NCBI GenBank assembly: GCA_021496925.1
Contig: CP053915.1
Span: 2,681,001-2,745,000, forward strand
From: Acidovorax sp. YS12
Lineage (GTDB): Bacteria > Pseudomonadota > Gammaproteobacteria > Burkholderiales > Burkholderiaceae_C
DNA length: 64,000 bases
Direction of reading: 5' to 3'
Below the pieces are notes generated by a model, which was not told the DNA's origin, made no database searches, and saw nothing but the letters and a program-made list of their open reading frames with translations. How positions within the stretch are numbered: position 1 is the first letter of the stretch; every line of letters begins with the position of its first letter. The translations under genes were made by a program, and so were the position numbers. Below, in pieces: positions 15,498 to 25,400 of the stretch.

Positions 15498-16256
15498 ATG
15501 AAAATCGCCCTGCTGTCCGACATCCACGCCAACCGCCAGGCCCTGGACGCCTGCCTCGCACACGCCCGCGCCCAGGGCGCCCGGCAATTCGCGCTGCTCG
15601 GCGACCTGGTGGGCTACGGCGGCGAACCGGCGGCCGTGCTGGACCAGGCCATGGCCCTGGCGCAGGAGGGCGCGCTCATCGTGCAGGGCAACCATGACGC
15701 TGCCGCCGTCACCCCGCCCGCGCAGGCCGAGCAACTGGGCGAGCAGAGCGCGCAGTGGACGCACGCGCAGCTCAGCGCCGCGCAGCGCGAATTCCTCGCC
15801 AGCCGCCCGCTCACCGCGCGCCTCGGGCCCTACGCGCTGCTGGTGCACGCCAGCGCCGACCAGCCCGGGCGCTGGCACTACATCAGCGACGGCAGCGCCG
15901 CCGAGCGCAGCATGTCGGCCGCCAGCCTGCTCGACCCGTCGATCCGCTACGTCTTCAGCGGCCACGTGCACGAGCAGGCGCTGTACTTCCTCACGCCCAC
16001 AGCCAAGCTCATGCGCTTCACGCCACAGCCCGGCGTGCCCGTGCCCGTGCCCATGCACCGGCAGTGGCTGGCCATCGTCGGCTCGGTGGGCCAGCCGCGC
16101 GACCACGACGCGCGCGCCATGTACGCGCTGTTCGACGAGCAGGCCTGCAGCCTCACCTTCCACCGCGTGCCCTACGACCACGCGGCTGCTGCCGCCGCCA
16201 TCCGCGCCGCGCCGCTGCCCGCGTTCTTCGCCGACCGGCTGGAGGCCGGCCGATGA
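15498..16256 (+). CDS. Calcineurin-like metallophosphoesterase
   Basis: The 252-aa cytoplasmic protein has the metal-binding motifs of the YfcE/MJ0936-like phosphodiesterase family in order: S-D-I-H-A-N, G-D-L-V-G-Y-G, G-N-H-D and G-H-V-H. The substrate is unknown. The stop codon overlaps the start of the protein kinase gene (ATGA), so the two are translationally coupled. That coupling suggests a phosphatase working against the kinase or on its products. This is inference, because members of this family often act on small phosphodiesters. The ATG follows GGGGCTGGAG. Confidence 0.85.
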   Translation: MKIALLSDIHANRQALDACLAHARAQGARQFALLGDLVGYGGEPAAVLDQAMALAQEGALIVQGNHDAAAVTPPAQAEQLGEQSAQWTHAQLSAAQREFLASRPLTARLGPYALLVHASADQPGRWHYISDGSAAERSMSAASLLDPSIRYVFSGHVHEQALYFLTPTAKLMRFTPQPGVPVPVPMHRQWLAIVGSVGQPRDHDARAMYALFDEQACSLTFHRVPYDHAAAAAAIRAAPLPAFFADRLEAGR

Positions 16257-17677
16257 AGCTGCTCGACCCCGGCACCGAAGTCGATGGCTTCGTGGTGCGC
16301 GAGTGCATCCACGCCGGCGGCATGGCGCACATCTACGCCGTGGCCTACGCGCAGCAGGCGCGCGACCCCGGCTTCTCCCTGGCCATGAAGATCCCGCGCA
16401 TGACGGCGGGCGACGGCGCCGAGAACATCGTCAGCTTCGAGGTCGAGCTGCAGATCCTGCCCGTGCTCAGCGGCCCGCACGTGCCGCGCTTCGTCGCCGC
16501 GGGCGATCTGCTGCGCCTGCCCTACCTGGTGATGGAATACGTACCCGGCCAGACGCTGCAGCACTGGCTCGACCAGCCCGAGCGCCCCGGCGCCACCACC
16601 GTGGCCCAGCTCGGCGCCGCCATGGCGCTGGCCGCGCACAGCCTGCACCAGCAGAACTGCTGCCACCTCGACCTCAAGCCCGGCAACGTGCTCATCCGCC
16701 CCGACGGCAGCGCCGTGCTGCTCGACTTCGGCCTGTCGTGCCACGCGCACTACCCCGACCTGCTGGCCGAGGAAATGCGCAAGGCCGTCGGCTCGCCCGC
16801 CTGGATCGCGCCCGAGCAGGTGGTGGGCGTGCGCGGCGACCTGCGCAGCGACATCTTCGCCATCGGCGTCATGCTCTACGAGCTGGCCACGGGCGAACTG
16901 CCCTTCGGCGCGCCCACCACGCAGGGCGGGCTGCGCCAGCGCCTGTGGATGACGCCCGCGCCGCCGCGCGAGCACCGCCCGGACCTGCCCGAGTGGCTGC
17001 AGGAAATCATCCTGCGCTGCCTCGAGCCCGAGGCCGCGCAGCGCTACCCCTCGGCTGCGCACCTGGCGTTCGACCTGGCCAACCCCGGCCAAGTGGCCAT
17101 CACCGAGCGCGGCCGGCGCACACGCGGCCCCGGCGTGCGCGCGCACCTCAAGCGCTGGATCAAGGCCGCCGGCATGCACTACCAGCCCAGCCCGCTGCCC
17201 ACCAGCCAGATCGAGGAGGCGCCCATCCTCATGGTCGCCGTGCCACACCAGGACGTGCAGGACGCCACCCTGTACTCGCTGCGCGAGGCCGTGGCGCGCT
17301 CGCTCGGCATCCGCCCCGGCGCGCGCCTGGCCTGCGTCACCGTGCTCTCGCCCTCGGCCAGCAGCGCCTCGGACGCCGAGCGCAGCGAAACCACGCTGCA
17401 CCGCACCCACCTGGCGCGGCTCAAGGCCTGGGCGCAGCCCCTGCCGCTGGCTGGCCACAGCGTGAGCTACCACGTGCTGGAGGCCAGCGACGTGGGCCAG
17501 GCCCTGGTGCGCTACGCCGAAGGCAACCGTGTCGGCCTGATGATCCTGGGCGCGGCCACGCACGGGCTGCAGCTGCAGCGCTTCATCGACACCGTGCCCA
17601 TCCGCGTGGCGCGCGAGGCGCCGTGCACCGTCATCCTGGTCAAGCAGCAGTTGCCGTTCGAGCAGCTCCACGCATGA
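16253..17677 (+). CDS. Serine/threonine protein kinase fused to a universal-stress-protein domain
   Basis: The 474-aa soluble protein carries a Hanks-type kinase domain (about 10-280) and a UspA-like nucleotide-binding domain (about 320-474). Kinase landmarks are the glycine loop H-A-G-G-M-A-H, Lys46 in L-A-M-K, the catalytic loop H-L-D-L-K-P-G-N with Asp140 and Asn145, D-F-G at 158, and W-I-A-P-E-Q. The catalytic Asp is preceded by Leu where most kinases have Arg, so it is a non-RD kinase whose activity may not depend on loop phosphorylation. There is no transmembrane helix or PASTA domain. It overlaps the upstream phosphoesterase gene by 4 nt. Targets are unknown. Confidence 0.88.
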   Translation: MKLLDPGTEVDGFVVRECIHAGGMAHIYAVAYAQQARDPGFSLAMKIPRMTAGDGAENIVSFEVELQILPVLSGPHVPRFVAAGDLLRLPYLVMEYVPGQTLQHWLDQPERPGATTVAQLGAAMALAAHSLHQQNCCHLDLKPGNVLIRPDGSAVLLDFGLSCHAHYPDLLAEEMRKAVGSPAWIAPEQVVGVRGDLRSDIFAIGVMLYELATGELPFGAPTTQGGLRQRLWMTPAPPREHRPDLPEWLQEIILRCLEPEAAQRYPSAAHLAFDLANPGQVAITERGRRTRGPGVRAHLKRWIKAAGMHYQPSPLPTSQIEEAPILMVAVPHQDVQDATLYSLREAVARSLGIRPGARLACVTVLSPSASSASDAERSETTLHRTHLARLKAWAQPLPLAGHSVSYHVLEASDVGQALVRYAEGNRVGLMILGAATHGLQLQRFIDTVPIRVAREAPCTVILVKQQLPFEQLHA

Positions 17678-17815
17678 AGCGAAGCACCTCGGGCCTGCAC
17701 GTGCCACAGCCACCCAGGCGCAGTGGACGCAGGAGCAGGCCACCAGCGGCGGTTGATCGCCTTGCTTCTTTTCCGGCGCCTACAATGAAGCGGCCTCTGC
17801 ACGAAGCCCGACAAC

Positions 17816-18106
17816 ATGCTTCTCGACCAGCTCCACGCCCGCAAGGACACCATTGCCGCACTGGGCAGCCGCTACGGTGCCCGGCGCATCCGCGTGTTCG
17901 GCTCCGTGGCGCGCGGCCAGGAGCGGCCCGACAGCGACGTGGATTTCCTCGTGGCGTTCGACCCCGGCTATGACCTGTTCGCACAGCGCCTGCCGCTGAC
18001 GCGGCAGTTGGCCGATCTGCTGGGGCGCCCGGTCGATCTGGTGCCCGAGCACGAACTGAATCGCCATCTGCGCGACAGCATCCTGCAGGAAGCCGTCGAG
18101 CTATGA
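17816..18106 (+). CDS. MNT-type nucleotidyltransferase (MntA-like antitoxin), orphan
   Basis: This 96-aa minimal nucleotidyltransferase has the pol-beta motif G-S-V-A-R-G-Q with the metal-binding pair S-D-V-D and a later V-D-L-V. In MntA-HepT modules the MNT protein AMPylates and silences a HEPN-domain RNase toxin encoded immediately downstream, usually with overlapping codons. Here the stop codon does overlap an ATG, but that reading frame ends after six codons, so the expected toxin is missing. A TACAAT at 17781 may serve as a -10 hexamer. It could also be a stand-alone nucleotidyltransferase, but the overlapping ATG argues for a lost partner. Confidence 0.85.
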   Translation: MLLDQLHARKDTIAALGSRYGARRIRVFGSVARGQERPDSDVDFLVAFDPGYDLFAQRLPLTRQLADLLGRPVDLVPEHELNRHLRDSILQEAVEL

Positions 18107-18123
18107 GCAAGAACGAGAGCTGA
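18103..18123 (+). pseudogene. Six-codon remnant at the position of a HepT toxin gene
   Basis: An ATG overlapping the antitoxin stop codon (ATGA) opens a frame that reads only MSKNES before a TGA. HEPN toxin genes normally start exactly here. Only 10 nt remain before the convergent response-regulator gene, so the toxin body has been deleted. The call is positional; six residues are too few to prove homology. Confidence 0.4.
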
Positions 18124-18133
18124 ACCCGCTGCT

Positions 18134-18817
18134 TCACTCCGCCACATTGGCCGCCGCATAGAAGCAGTAGCCGCTGCCGCGCAGCGTCTTCACCGGCAGC
18201 CTCTGGCCGCTTTCTTCCAGCACCTTGCGGCGCAGGCGGCGCATCTGCGTGTCCAGGCGGCGCTGGTCGTAGTCCAGTACGTTGCCACCCAGCGCCTGCA
18301 CGATCTGGCGGCGGCTCACGCTCCGGCCCTCGGCGCGCATCAGGCACTGCAGCACCAGCGCGTCCTGGTGCGACAGCGCGATGGGCGGCACGCCCGGCGG
18401 CTGCAGGCGCTGCGGCCCCAGCTCCAGCAGCCAGCGCGCCTGGCTGCTCTGCAGCCCCAGGCGGCGCGCCAGCGCGGCCAGCGTGGCCTCCAGCTCGTCG
18501 AGGTCGCAGCCCTTGCCCAGGTAGTGGTCGGCGCCGGTGGCCAATCCGTCGATGCGGTCGGCGCTAGTGTTGTGCGCGCTGAACACCACGATGCCCAGTT
18601 GCTGCCCGTCCTGGCGCAGCCGCTGGATCAGCGCCAGCCCGCTGCCGTCGGGCAGGCCGATGTCGATCACCGCCAGCCGGTGGCGTCGCGCGTCGAAGTG
18701 GCGCTCCCATTCCGCCAGGCTGGCCACGCACTGCGGCGCGTAGCCGGTCTGCTCCAGGAATTCGCCCAGCTCCGCGCGCAGCACGGGTTCGTCTTCGAGA
18801 AGGATGACTTCGATCAT
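18134..18817 (-). CDS. OmpR-type response regulator
   Basis: The 227-aa regulator has an N-terminal receiver domain with the acidic pair in L-L-E-D-E-P and phospho-acceptor Asp52 in V-I-D-I-G-L-P-D-G. The signalling Ser lies in V-V-F-S-A-H. The usual receiver Lys is found in L-G-K-G. The C-terminal winged-helix domain (about 130-225) ends with the family's V-K-T-L-R-G-S-G-Y signature. The start at 18817 is the only ATG near the receiver. It is divergent from the histidine kinase gene, 39 nt apart, which strongly suggests a cognate pair. The target genes are unknown; the IPTL-CTERM gene beyond the kinase is one candidate by position. Confidence 0.9.
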   Translation of the reverse strand: MIEVILLEDEPVLRAELGEFLEQTGYAPQCVASLAEWERHFDARRHRLAVIDIGLPDGSGLALIQRLRQDGQQLGIVVFSAHNTSADRIDGLATGADHYLGKGCDLDELEATLAALARRLGLQSSQARWLLELGPQRLQPPGVPPIALSHQDALVLQCLMRAEGRSVSRRQIVQALGGNVLDYDQRRLDTQMRRLRRKVLEESGQRLPVKTLRGSGYCFYAAANVAE

Positions 18818-18856
18818 GGACAGGGGTGTTACGCTCGCGCCCACCTTGGAGCTTGA

Positions 18857-20827
18857 ATGCCGGATTATCGTGCGCTGACCGCCGCCCTGGCCTTGCTGGC
18901 GGCCCTGTGGCTGGCCCTGCTGGCGCCGGCGCATGCGCAGGCGCCGCTGCGGCTGGCGCCCAATGCCCAGGTGCTGGGCACGGCGGGCCACCTGGAGCGC
19001 CTGGACGACCCCACGGGCACCCTGGACGCGGCGCAGGCCGGCGCCGCGCCCGGCTGGGCAGCGCTGCCCGGCAGCCTGAACGCGGGCTACACCAGCACCA
19101 CCGTGTGGCTGCGCCTGCGCCTGGAAGCGCCGCAGCCCGGCGCGTGGATGCTGCAGGCGGGCAACGCCGTGATCGACGACATGCATGTATACGTGCAGGC
19201 GCCCGGCGGCGGCGGCTGGCGCAACGCCGGCAGCAGCGGCGAGGACATTCCCCGGCACCTGTGGCCCGTGGACTACCGCAGCCCCGTCCTGCAACTGGAG
19301 CTGGCGCAGGCGGGCGAATACACCGTGCTGGTGCGCCTGGCCACGCGCAACGCGCTCAAGACCCGGCTCGAAATCTGGCAGCGCCTGGCGTTCGACAACC
19401 ACTCGCGCCGCGAGGGCCTGCTGTTCGGCCTGTACTTCGGCTTCTACCTGCTGCTGATCTGCCTGCACGCGCTGTTCTGGCACTTCACGCGCGCGCCGCT
19501 CAGCGGCCTGTTCGTGGCCTACCTCGGCACCTGCGTGTCCAACGAAGCGCTCTCGCTCGGGCTGGTGCAGCAGATCACCGGCATGAGCGGCGCCGTCAGC
19601 GACCGGCTGCTGGGCACCGGCATCGCCTGCGTCATGGCGATTGCCCTGCACCTCTCCAGCGGACAGTTGCTGCTAGCGCAGCAGTTTCCGCGCACGGCGC
19701 GCGCCCTGGCCCTGGGCAGCACCGCCGCCAGCGCACTGGCCGTGCTGGCCGTGCAGTTGGGCCACTACAGCGCGGGCACGGTGCCGATACAGATGCTGTC
19801 GCTGGCGCTCATCGGCGTCTTCACCGGCATGGCGCTGGCACTGCTGCGACGCGGCCACCGGCCCGCGCGCTTCTTCCTCATGGTGTTCGGCAGCTTCTAC
19901 GCCAGCGTGCTCATCACCTACGCGCGCAACCTGGGCTGGCTGCCGGTGAATGCCTTCACCGAGAACATCTCCGCCATCGGCACCATGCTGCACATGGTGC
20001 TGCTGAGCCTGTGGATCGTGGGCGGCTACGAGCGCCAGCGCCGCGCGCGCGAACGCCAGCGCATGCAGCTCGAAGCCGAACTCGCGCAGCGCCAGCAGCG
20101 CGAGGACGAACTGCTGCACACGCTGGAGCTGGAGCGGCGCGTGCGCGAGGAGCAGCGCGACTTCGTGGCCATGGTGTCGCACGAATTCCGCACGCCGCTG
20201 GCCGTCATCACCACCAGCGCCCAGCAGCTCGGGCGCAACCTGGATGCACCGCCTGACAAGACCCTGGCGCGCAGCCGCAACATCCGCACCGCCGCCCAGC
20301 GCCTGCTGGCCCTGGTGGACGACTGCCTGGCCGACGACCGCATGGCCGAGCCCCACACCACGCCGCAGCGCGCGCCCTGCGACCTGCACGCCCTCACCGA
20401 CGAACTGCGCCAGGACTTCGCGCCCGGCCGCATCGCCTGCACGCATGGCGAAGGCACCCGGCACCTCGCCACCGACGCCGCGCTGCTGCGCATCGCCCTG
20501 CGCAACCTGCTGGCCAACGCCGACCGCCACGCGCCCGAAGACGCCGTGGTGCAGCTCGACACCCGCCTGCACGGCGCGCACCTGCGCATCCAGGTCAGCC
20601 ACCCCGCCGCCGCCATACCGCCCGAGGAGCAGCCCCACCTGTTCGCGCGCTACTGGCGCGGCAGCGGCGCGCAGCACCGCCCCGGCGCCGGGCTGGGGCT
20701 GTACCTGGTGCGGCGCATCGCCGAGAAGCTGGGCGGCAGCGTGGCCCTGGCCAGCGCCGGGGGCGATGCGCCGGTGTGCTTCCTGCTGGAACTGCCGGCA
20801 GCGCCGCACGCGCTTCCAAAAGCATAG
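18857..20827 (+). CDS. Sensor histidine kinase with 7TMR-DISM sensor
   Basis: This 656-aa protein has an N-terminal signal peptide (cut after A-H-A-Q). A periplasmic beta-sandwich of the DISM extracellular type 2 (about 45-170) follows, then seven membrane helices (about 185-390) and a coiled coil. The kinase core has the H-box S-H-E-F-R-T-P with His442, the N-box L-L-A-N-A-D-R-H and the G-box G-A-G-L-G-L. DISM sensors are thought to bind carbohydrates or similar ligands. The divergent response regulator is the probable partner. The stop codon TAG is the ATAG of an R1 repeat, so the last residues (Lys-Ala) come from the repeat edge. Confidence 0.9.
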   Translation: MPDYRALTAALALLAALWLALLAPAHAQAPLRLAPNAQVLGTAGHLERLDDPTGTLDAAQAGAAPGWAALPGSLNAGYTSTTVWLRLRLEAPQPGAWMLQAGNAVIDDMHVYVQAPGGGGWRNAGSSGEDIPRHLWPVDYRSPVLQLELAQAGEYTVLVRLATRNALKTRLEIWQRLAFDNHSRREGLLFGLYFGFYLLLICLHALFWHFTRAPLSGLFVAYLGTCVSNEALSLGLVQQITGMSGAVSDRLLGTGIACVMAIALHLSSGQLLLAQQFPRTARALALGSTAASALAVLAVQLGHYSAGTVPIQMLSLALIGVFTGMALALLRRGHRPARFFLMVFGSFYASVLITYARNLGWLPVNAFTENISAIGTMLHMVLLSLWIVGGYERQRRARERQRMQLEAELAQRQQREDELLHTLELERRVREEQRDFVAMVSHEFRTPLAVITTSAQQLGRNLDAPPDKTLARSRNIRTAAQRLLALVDDCLADDRMAEPHTTPQRAPCDLHALTDELRQDFAPGRIACTHGEGTRHLATDAALLRIALRNLLANADRHAPEDAVVQLDTRLHGAHLRIQVSHPAAAIPPEEQPHLFARYWRGSGAQHRPGAGLGLYLVRRIAEKLGGSVALASAGGDAPVCFLLELPAAPHALPKA

Positions 20828-20882
20828 CTGCTAGCGCTTTCCGGGCAAGGGTTACAGAGCGATTTTCACAAAAATCGCCCTG
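20817..20882. repeat. R1 repeat copy supplying the histidine kinase stop codon
   Basis: The core CATAGCTGCTAGCGCTTTCC starts within the last codons of the kinase gene, and its TAG is the stop. A second hairpin with arms GCGATTTT and AAAATCGC around CACA (20859-20878) follows. Together they may end the kinase transcript before the IPTL-CTERM gene. Confidence 0.7.
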
Positions 20883-20977
20883 CACACGCTGACCCGTATC
20901 CGCTCAGATTTGCTCAGATTCGCGGGTGTTTCCGTTGGTAGCCTGTGGAGCCCAAAAACCCGGCTCACGAGATGCCC

Positions 20978-22369
20978 ATGAAACCACTCCATTGGATTAC
21001 CCGCCCGCTGGCCTGGGTCGCACTGTCACTGCCAATCACAGCCCTGTCTGCTACCTACACACTGGCCCCGCGCAGCTACGTGGAGTTCCAGGGATGCCCC
21101 GATGCCACTGCCGAACCGGGCTGCGCGGTGTACACCACGGCCATGGGCGCAGGCGGCCAGTTCACCGTGGCGGCCCCCCTCCCGTCCGGCCAGACCACCG
21201 CGGTCACGCCCACGGCCTTCACGTTCTCGGACGGGGTACGTACCTACGACGAAAACAATGCGTGGCTCAAGTTCTTTAACGTCTCTACGGATGCCTCGGG
21301 CGCCGTCACCAGCTTCTTCCTGGAAGCCAGAACCTGGCTGACCGGCGCACCGCCGCACGCGGTGGGTGACCGCCTTGCCACCCTCTACATGGACCAGACC
21401 CTGGTTTCCGCCACCAACAACGTCGTCTGCTACTTCATTCCCGTCGGCAAGACGGCACAAGCATGCACGGAGAGCATAGATTCCTGGAACAGGGTTCACA
21501 ACGCCGCCGCTACCAACACGCCGGGCACGTTCACGACGATACCGGCCGTGCCTGGCGCACCCGCCAGCACCACTGCCGTGGGCGGCGACGGCGCCGTGCG
21601 CGTGGGCTGGACGCCGCCCGCGTCCGACGGCGGCTCGCCCCTCACCGGCTACGCCGCCAGCGCCTGGACGCTGGGGGACACACGCGTGGGCGGCTGCACG
21701 GCGGCGGCGGATGAGACGAGCTGCGTGATCAGCGGCCTGGACAACGGCACGCCTTATGTGCTCGAAGTGCGCGCTGTCAATGCCCAGGGCGAAGGCCCGG
21801 CGCAGGCCGCGCCCGGGCCGGTCACACCCTCCTGGATCGCCTTCCCCGCCACGGCGCCGGGCACCACCGGCACCACCAGCGTGACCATCCGCGGCGGCCA
21901 GCCTGGCTGCGCCATCACGGGCACGCCGCAGTTCAGCGGCACGGGCATCCCGCCCGGCGCGCCCGCCAACGCGGACTTCCCCGTGGGCGCCTTCAGCTTC
22001 AACGCCAGCGGCTGCAAGCAGGACACGCTCACCGTCTCCATCACCTACCCGCAACCCCTGGCGGACAACGTGCAGCTGATGAAGTTCGGTCCCAGGACCG
22101 CCCTGGCGCCCACCAGCGAGTGGTTCCCCGCGCCGGGCGCCAACATCAGCCCCAACCGCATGACGGTGACCTACACCGTGGCCGACAACGGCCCCGGCGA
22201 CAGCGACTCCGCCGAGGGCGCCATCGCCGATCCGTTCGCCCCCATGGCCCTGCCACTGCCGCCGGCAACGCCCGCCAGCATTCCCACGCTGTCCGAATGG
22301 GGCCTGGCGCTGCTGTCGCTGCTGGCGGCGGCCTTCGGCCTGCGCGCGGCACGGCGCCGTCTGGTTTGA
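20978..22369 (+). CDS. IPTL-CTERM surface protein (exosortase H substrate)
   Basis: The 463-aa secreted protein has a signal peptide (about 1-28, ending near T-A-L-S-A). A beta-rich N-terminal region follows, then a fibronectin type III domain (about 190-280, W-T-P-P-A-S-D-G-G-S), then a choice-of-anchor-U-like domain. At the C-terminus are the sorting signal I-P-T-L-S-E-W-G (435-442), a hydrophobic helix and a basic tail A-A-R-R-R. This tripartite tail is the IPTLxxWG-CTERM signal recognised by exosortase H, whose gene lies 5.2 kb away. The protein is probably cleaved at the tail and passed to the cell surface. I prefer the ATG at 20978 because GAG lies 6 nt upstream; an ATG at 20972 and a GTG at 20945 are alternatives. 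No function beyond the surface is evident. Confidence 0.9.
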   Translation: MKPLHWITRPLAWVALSLPITALSATYTLAPRSYVEFQGCPDATAEPGCAVYTTAMGAGGQFTVAAPLPSGQTTAVTPTAFTFSDGVRTYDENNAWLKFFNVSTDASGAVTSFFLEARTWLTGAPPHAVGDRLATLYMDQTLVSATNNVVCYFIPVGKTAQACTESIDSWNRVHNAAATNTPGTFTTIPAVPGAPASTTAVGGDGAVRVGWTPPASDGGSPLTGYAASAWTLGDTRVGGCTAAADETSCVISGLDNGTPYVLEVRAVNAQGEGPAQAAPGPVTPSWIAFPATAPGTTGTTSVTIRGGQPGCAITGTPQFSGTGIPPGAPANADFPVGAFSFNASGCKQDTLTVSITYPQPLADNVQLMKFGPRTALAPTSEWFPAPGANISPNRMTVTYTVADNGPGDSDSAEGAIADPFAPMALPLPPATPASIPTLSEWGLALLSLLAAAFGLRAARRRLV

Positions 22370-22371
22370 AA

Positions 22372-22433
22372 CGATTTCTGGCCCTACCCCTTAACCAGAA
22401 AGCGTCAGCAGCTATCAAAACCATTGCAAAAGC
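22372..22433. repeat. R1 repeat copy upstream of the lectin-type lipoprotein gene
   Basis: Here R1 is in reverse orientation, reading AAGCGTCAGCAGCTATCAAAA, and fills the whole gap between the IPTL-CTERM stop codon and the lipoprotein start. The two genes are only 65 nt apart, so the repeat also occupies the ribosome-binding region of the lipoprotein gene; no clear Shine-Dalgarno sequence is visible. Confidence 0.65.
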
Positions 22434-22434
22434 C

Positions 22435-25400
22435 ATGAAGTACGCACCAGCCCCCCTGCGCCGCTACGGTCTTGCCCTGGCTCTTTCCGCCACCCTGGCC
22501 GCCTGCGGCGGCGGTGATGACGGCCCGCCACCGCCACTGCCCCCGCTACCGGCCCCAGGCGCGCATCGCGTAGCGCTGCCGGGCGATGCCGACGTGGTGA
22601 ACATCGAACTGGTCGACCTGCCCGACCTGGATCTGCCCGAAATCCCCCTGCAGTCCGGCGGGGCCTTTGCCGCCAGCGTGCCCGCGCAGTACCTGGACGA
22701 AGTGCTGCTGCTGCGCCTGCGCAAGCGCGACGCATCCGGCAGCGCCGCCGCGGCCGGGGCGGAAACCAGCGACGGCAGCCCCGGCACCACGCGCGCCTAC
22801 CTGCTGGCCACGGGACGCGACCTGGAAGCGGGCAGCGTGGCCTTCAACCCGGTTACGGACTACATCACGCGCCAGTTGCTGGCATTCACCGACCGCCTGC
22901 CGCCCGAGCGCCTGCGCTACTACCAGGACACGCTGGCGGCAGCGCTGATCGCGCAGGACCTGACAGGCGACGGCATGGTGGACTACCGCGACGCGCTGGC
23001 CTTCGACCCCGGCAGCCGCGCGCACCTGGCACGGCTGGACTTCGACTACCAGGCCGCCGTGCAAACGCCACTGGACGGCGGCCCGAGCCTGCTGCAAACC
23101 TACGCCGCGCCGCCGGCCGGGCGGGAGGATCCGGCCGGCAACGCCACCGGACAGGCGCTCACTGCCGTGTTCGACCCGTTGGAGACGGTGCCCCTGCCCA
23201 ACCCGAACGACCTGCGCGTGGCGGTGCTGGAATTCGACGCCGACTACGGCGGCAGCGTGGTCATCGACGAATTGCCGGGCATGCGGCTCGACGCCGAGAA
23301 CCCGCGCCTGCTGCGCCGCGTGGAGATGGGCGATGCGCCCCCCGGTTTCACCCTGCGCGCCACGCCGCGCGCGGGCATGCGCTTCGCGCGCTGGGTGGGC
23401 TGCCCGCAAGAGCAGGCCGATGGCGCCTGCCGCGTCACCGCCGCGCAGGATGCGCGCGTGGGCGCGCAGTTCCAGCTCGACAGCGAGGCTCTCGGCCCCG
23501 GCATCGCCGGCGTGGTCAAGCTGGGCCAGTTTCCGGACGCCAGCTACACCGTGGACATGGACACGGCGGGCCTGCTGCGCGTGGGCCGGGTCACCGCGCC
23601 CGCGCTGGCGCAGCAGCTCGCCGCCGCCGTGCCGGGGCACGTGATCGCCACGCTGAACTGGCGCTACCCGCTGCGCCGCATTACTGCCGTGCAGGGCCGG
23701 GCCGCGGACGGCAGCATTGTCTTCGCCACCGCGCCGGTGGCCATCCATGAGGTGTACCAGGCCTTCTCCACGCTGGAGACGGGGCGCGCGCCCACAATCG
23801 ACGACGTGCAGGCGGTGCGCCTGGATGTGGACGACGGCAGCCAGAGCAAGGCGGCCTTTCTGAAGTCGGCGCACGCGCCCGACGCCACCTCGGCCAGCGT
23901 GTGGATTCCCGGCTACGGCAAGGCACTGGAGGCGGGCGGAGGCTTCTACCTGGCGCAGAACCCCGCGGGCCGGGGCTTCGTGCTGGTGAACGCGCCGGGC
24001 GGCGGCCAGGCCGCCGAAGGCGCGCAGGCCGAACGGGCGCTGCGCGCGGCCTGCGCCGCCTCGGCCAGCGCCCCGGACTGCGCGGTGCTCAAGGAGGCCC
24101 TGCTGACGCGCCCGCTGGGCGAGATCAAGCTGGTCAAATACAAGGTGCTGACGGGCACCTTCAAGGTGACGCTGGAGGTGGACGTCACCGACTCGCACGG
24201 CTCCTTCACCTTCCTGTGGTCCACCATCGGGCCGGGGTTCGACCTCAGCGGCAACATGCGCGGCAACCTCACGGTGTCGCTGCTGGCGGAGGCATTCCTG
24301 GGCTTCCAGGGCGAGAAGGACTTCGCCAAGAGCCTGAGCACCAAGATGTGCGGCACGGGCCAGCAGATCGCGGTGAATAACCCCAAGGCCAGCTCGCCCG
24401 AGGCGCTGGCGGACAAGGTGAAGAACCCCGGCGGCGATGCGGACGCGCTGGGCCAGGCCGGCGCGGCGCTGGGCCAGGCGGCGGAGATCAACGTGTCGTT
24501 CTGCGCCGAGAACGGCCAGTCGGCCTCGACCGGCGGCCGGGGCGCCATGGACCTGATCGAGCCCGACAAGCTGCGCCTAGCGATCCAGCTCAACAACACC
24601 ACGCCCGACGGGGTGGTGCTGCCGCTCAAGGTGGGCATCGGCATCACCGCCAAGGCCCAGGGCAAGCTAGGCCTGGACGCAGAGTACCGCGTGCGCCAGA
24701 CCATTCCGTACGACGTGGACGTGGACCTGGGCAGCGCCTGCACCAAGGTGCTGGGCGTGACGGCCTGCACCCCGCCCGGCATAGCCGGGCTGGCGGGCCT
24801 GAAGAAGCAGCGCGCCGAGGGCAAGATGGGCTCGTACACCCACCAGAAGTGGCGCATGGGCCTGGTGGCCAATGCCGAATACGCGCCCGGCGTCGATCTC
24901 ACGCTCACCTGGGGGCCGCGCGCCATCTCGGAGAGCCTGGTGACGATTGGCGCGGGCATCAGCATGCCCGTGAGCGTGGTGGGCCAGCTCACGCTGTTCC
25001 AGAATTCCAACTTTCCCGAGGACGTGGCCGCGCAGTTGCCGGGCGGCTGCAGCGAGGGCTACAGCTACGCCATCGGCCAAGCGCTGCGCGTGGGCGTGTA
25101 CGGCAAGATCGTGCCCAAGATCGACGTGCCGCTGCTGGCGGGGCTGCGCTACGGCCTGGACGAGGTGACCATCTTCAGCAAGAGCCACGACTTCCCCATC
25201 AAGCCGCCCGTGCTGCACCTGCTGGGCTGGAACAGCGAGGGCGCGGACAGCGTTCACGCGGGCGAATCGTGCCGCTCGCTGGCCGAGCGCCCGGCGCGCT
25301 TCTTCCGGGAAAGCTATGCCTGGGGCCGCGGGGAGTTGAACTGGGACACGCCCAAGATCCTCTACACCCGCAACCGCAAGCTGGCGCTGCAAAGCGACGG

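Noticed and set aside
22546..24198. Long minus-strand open frame opposite the lectin lipoprotein gene
   Set aside because: Composition is the usual shadow of a GC-rich third-position gene. The plus strand has a signal peptide and domains.
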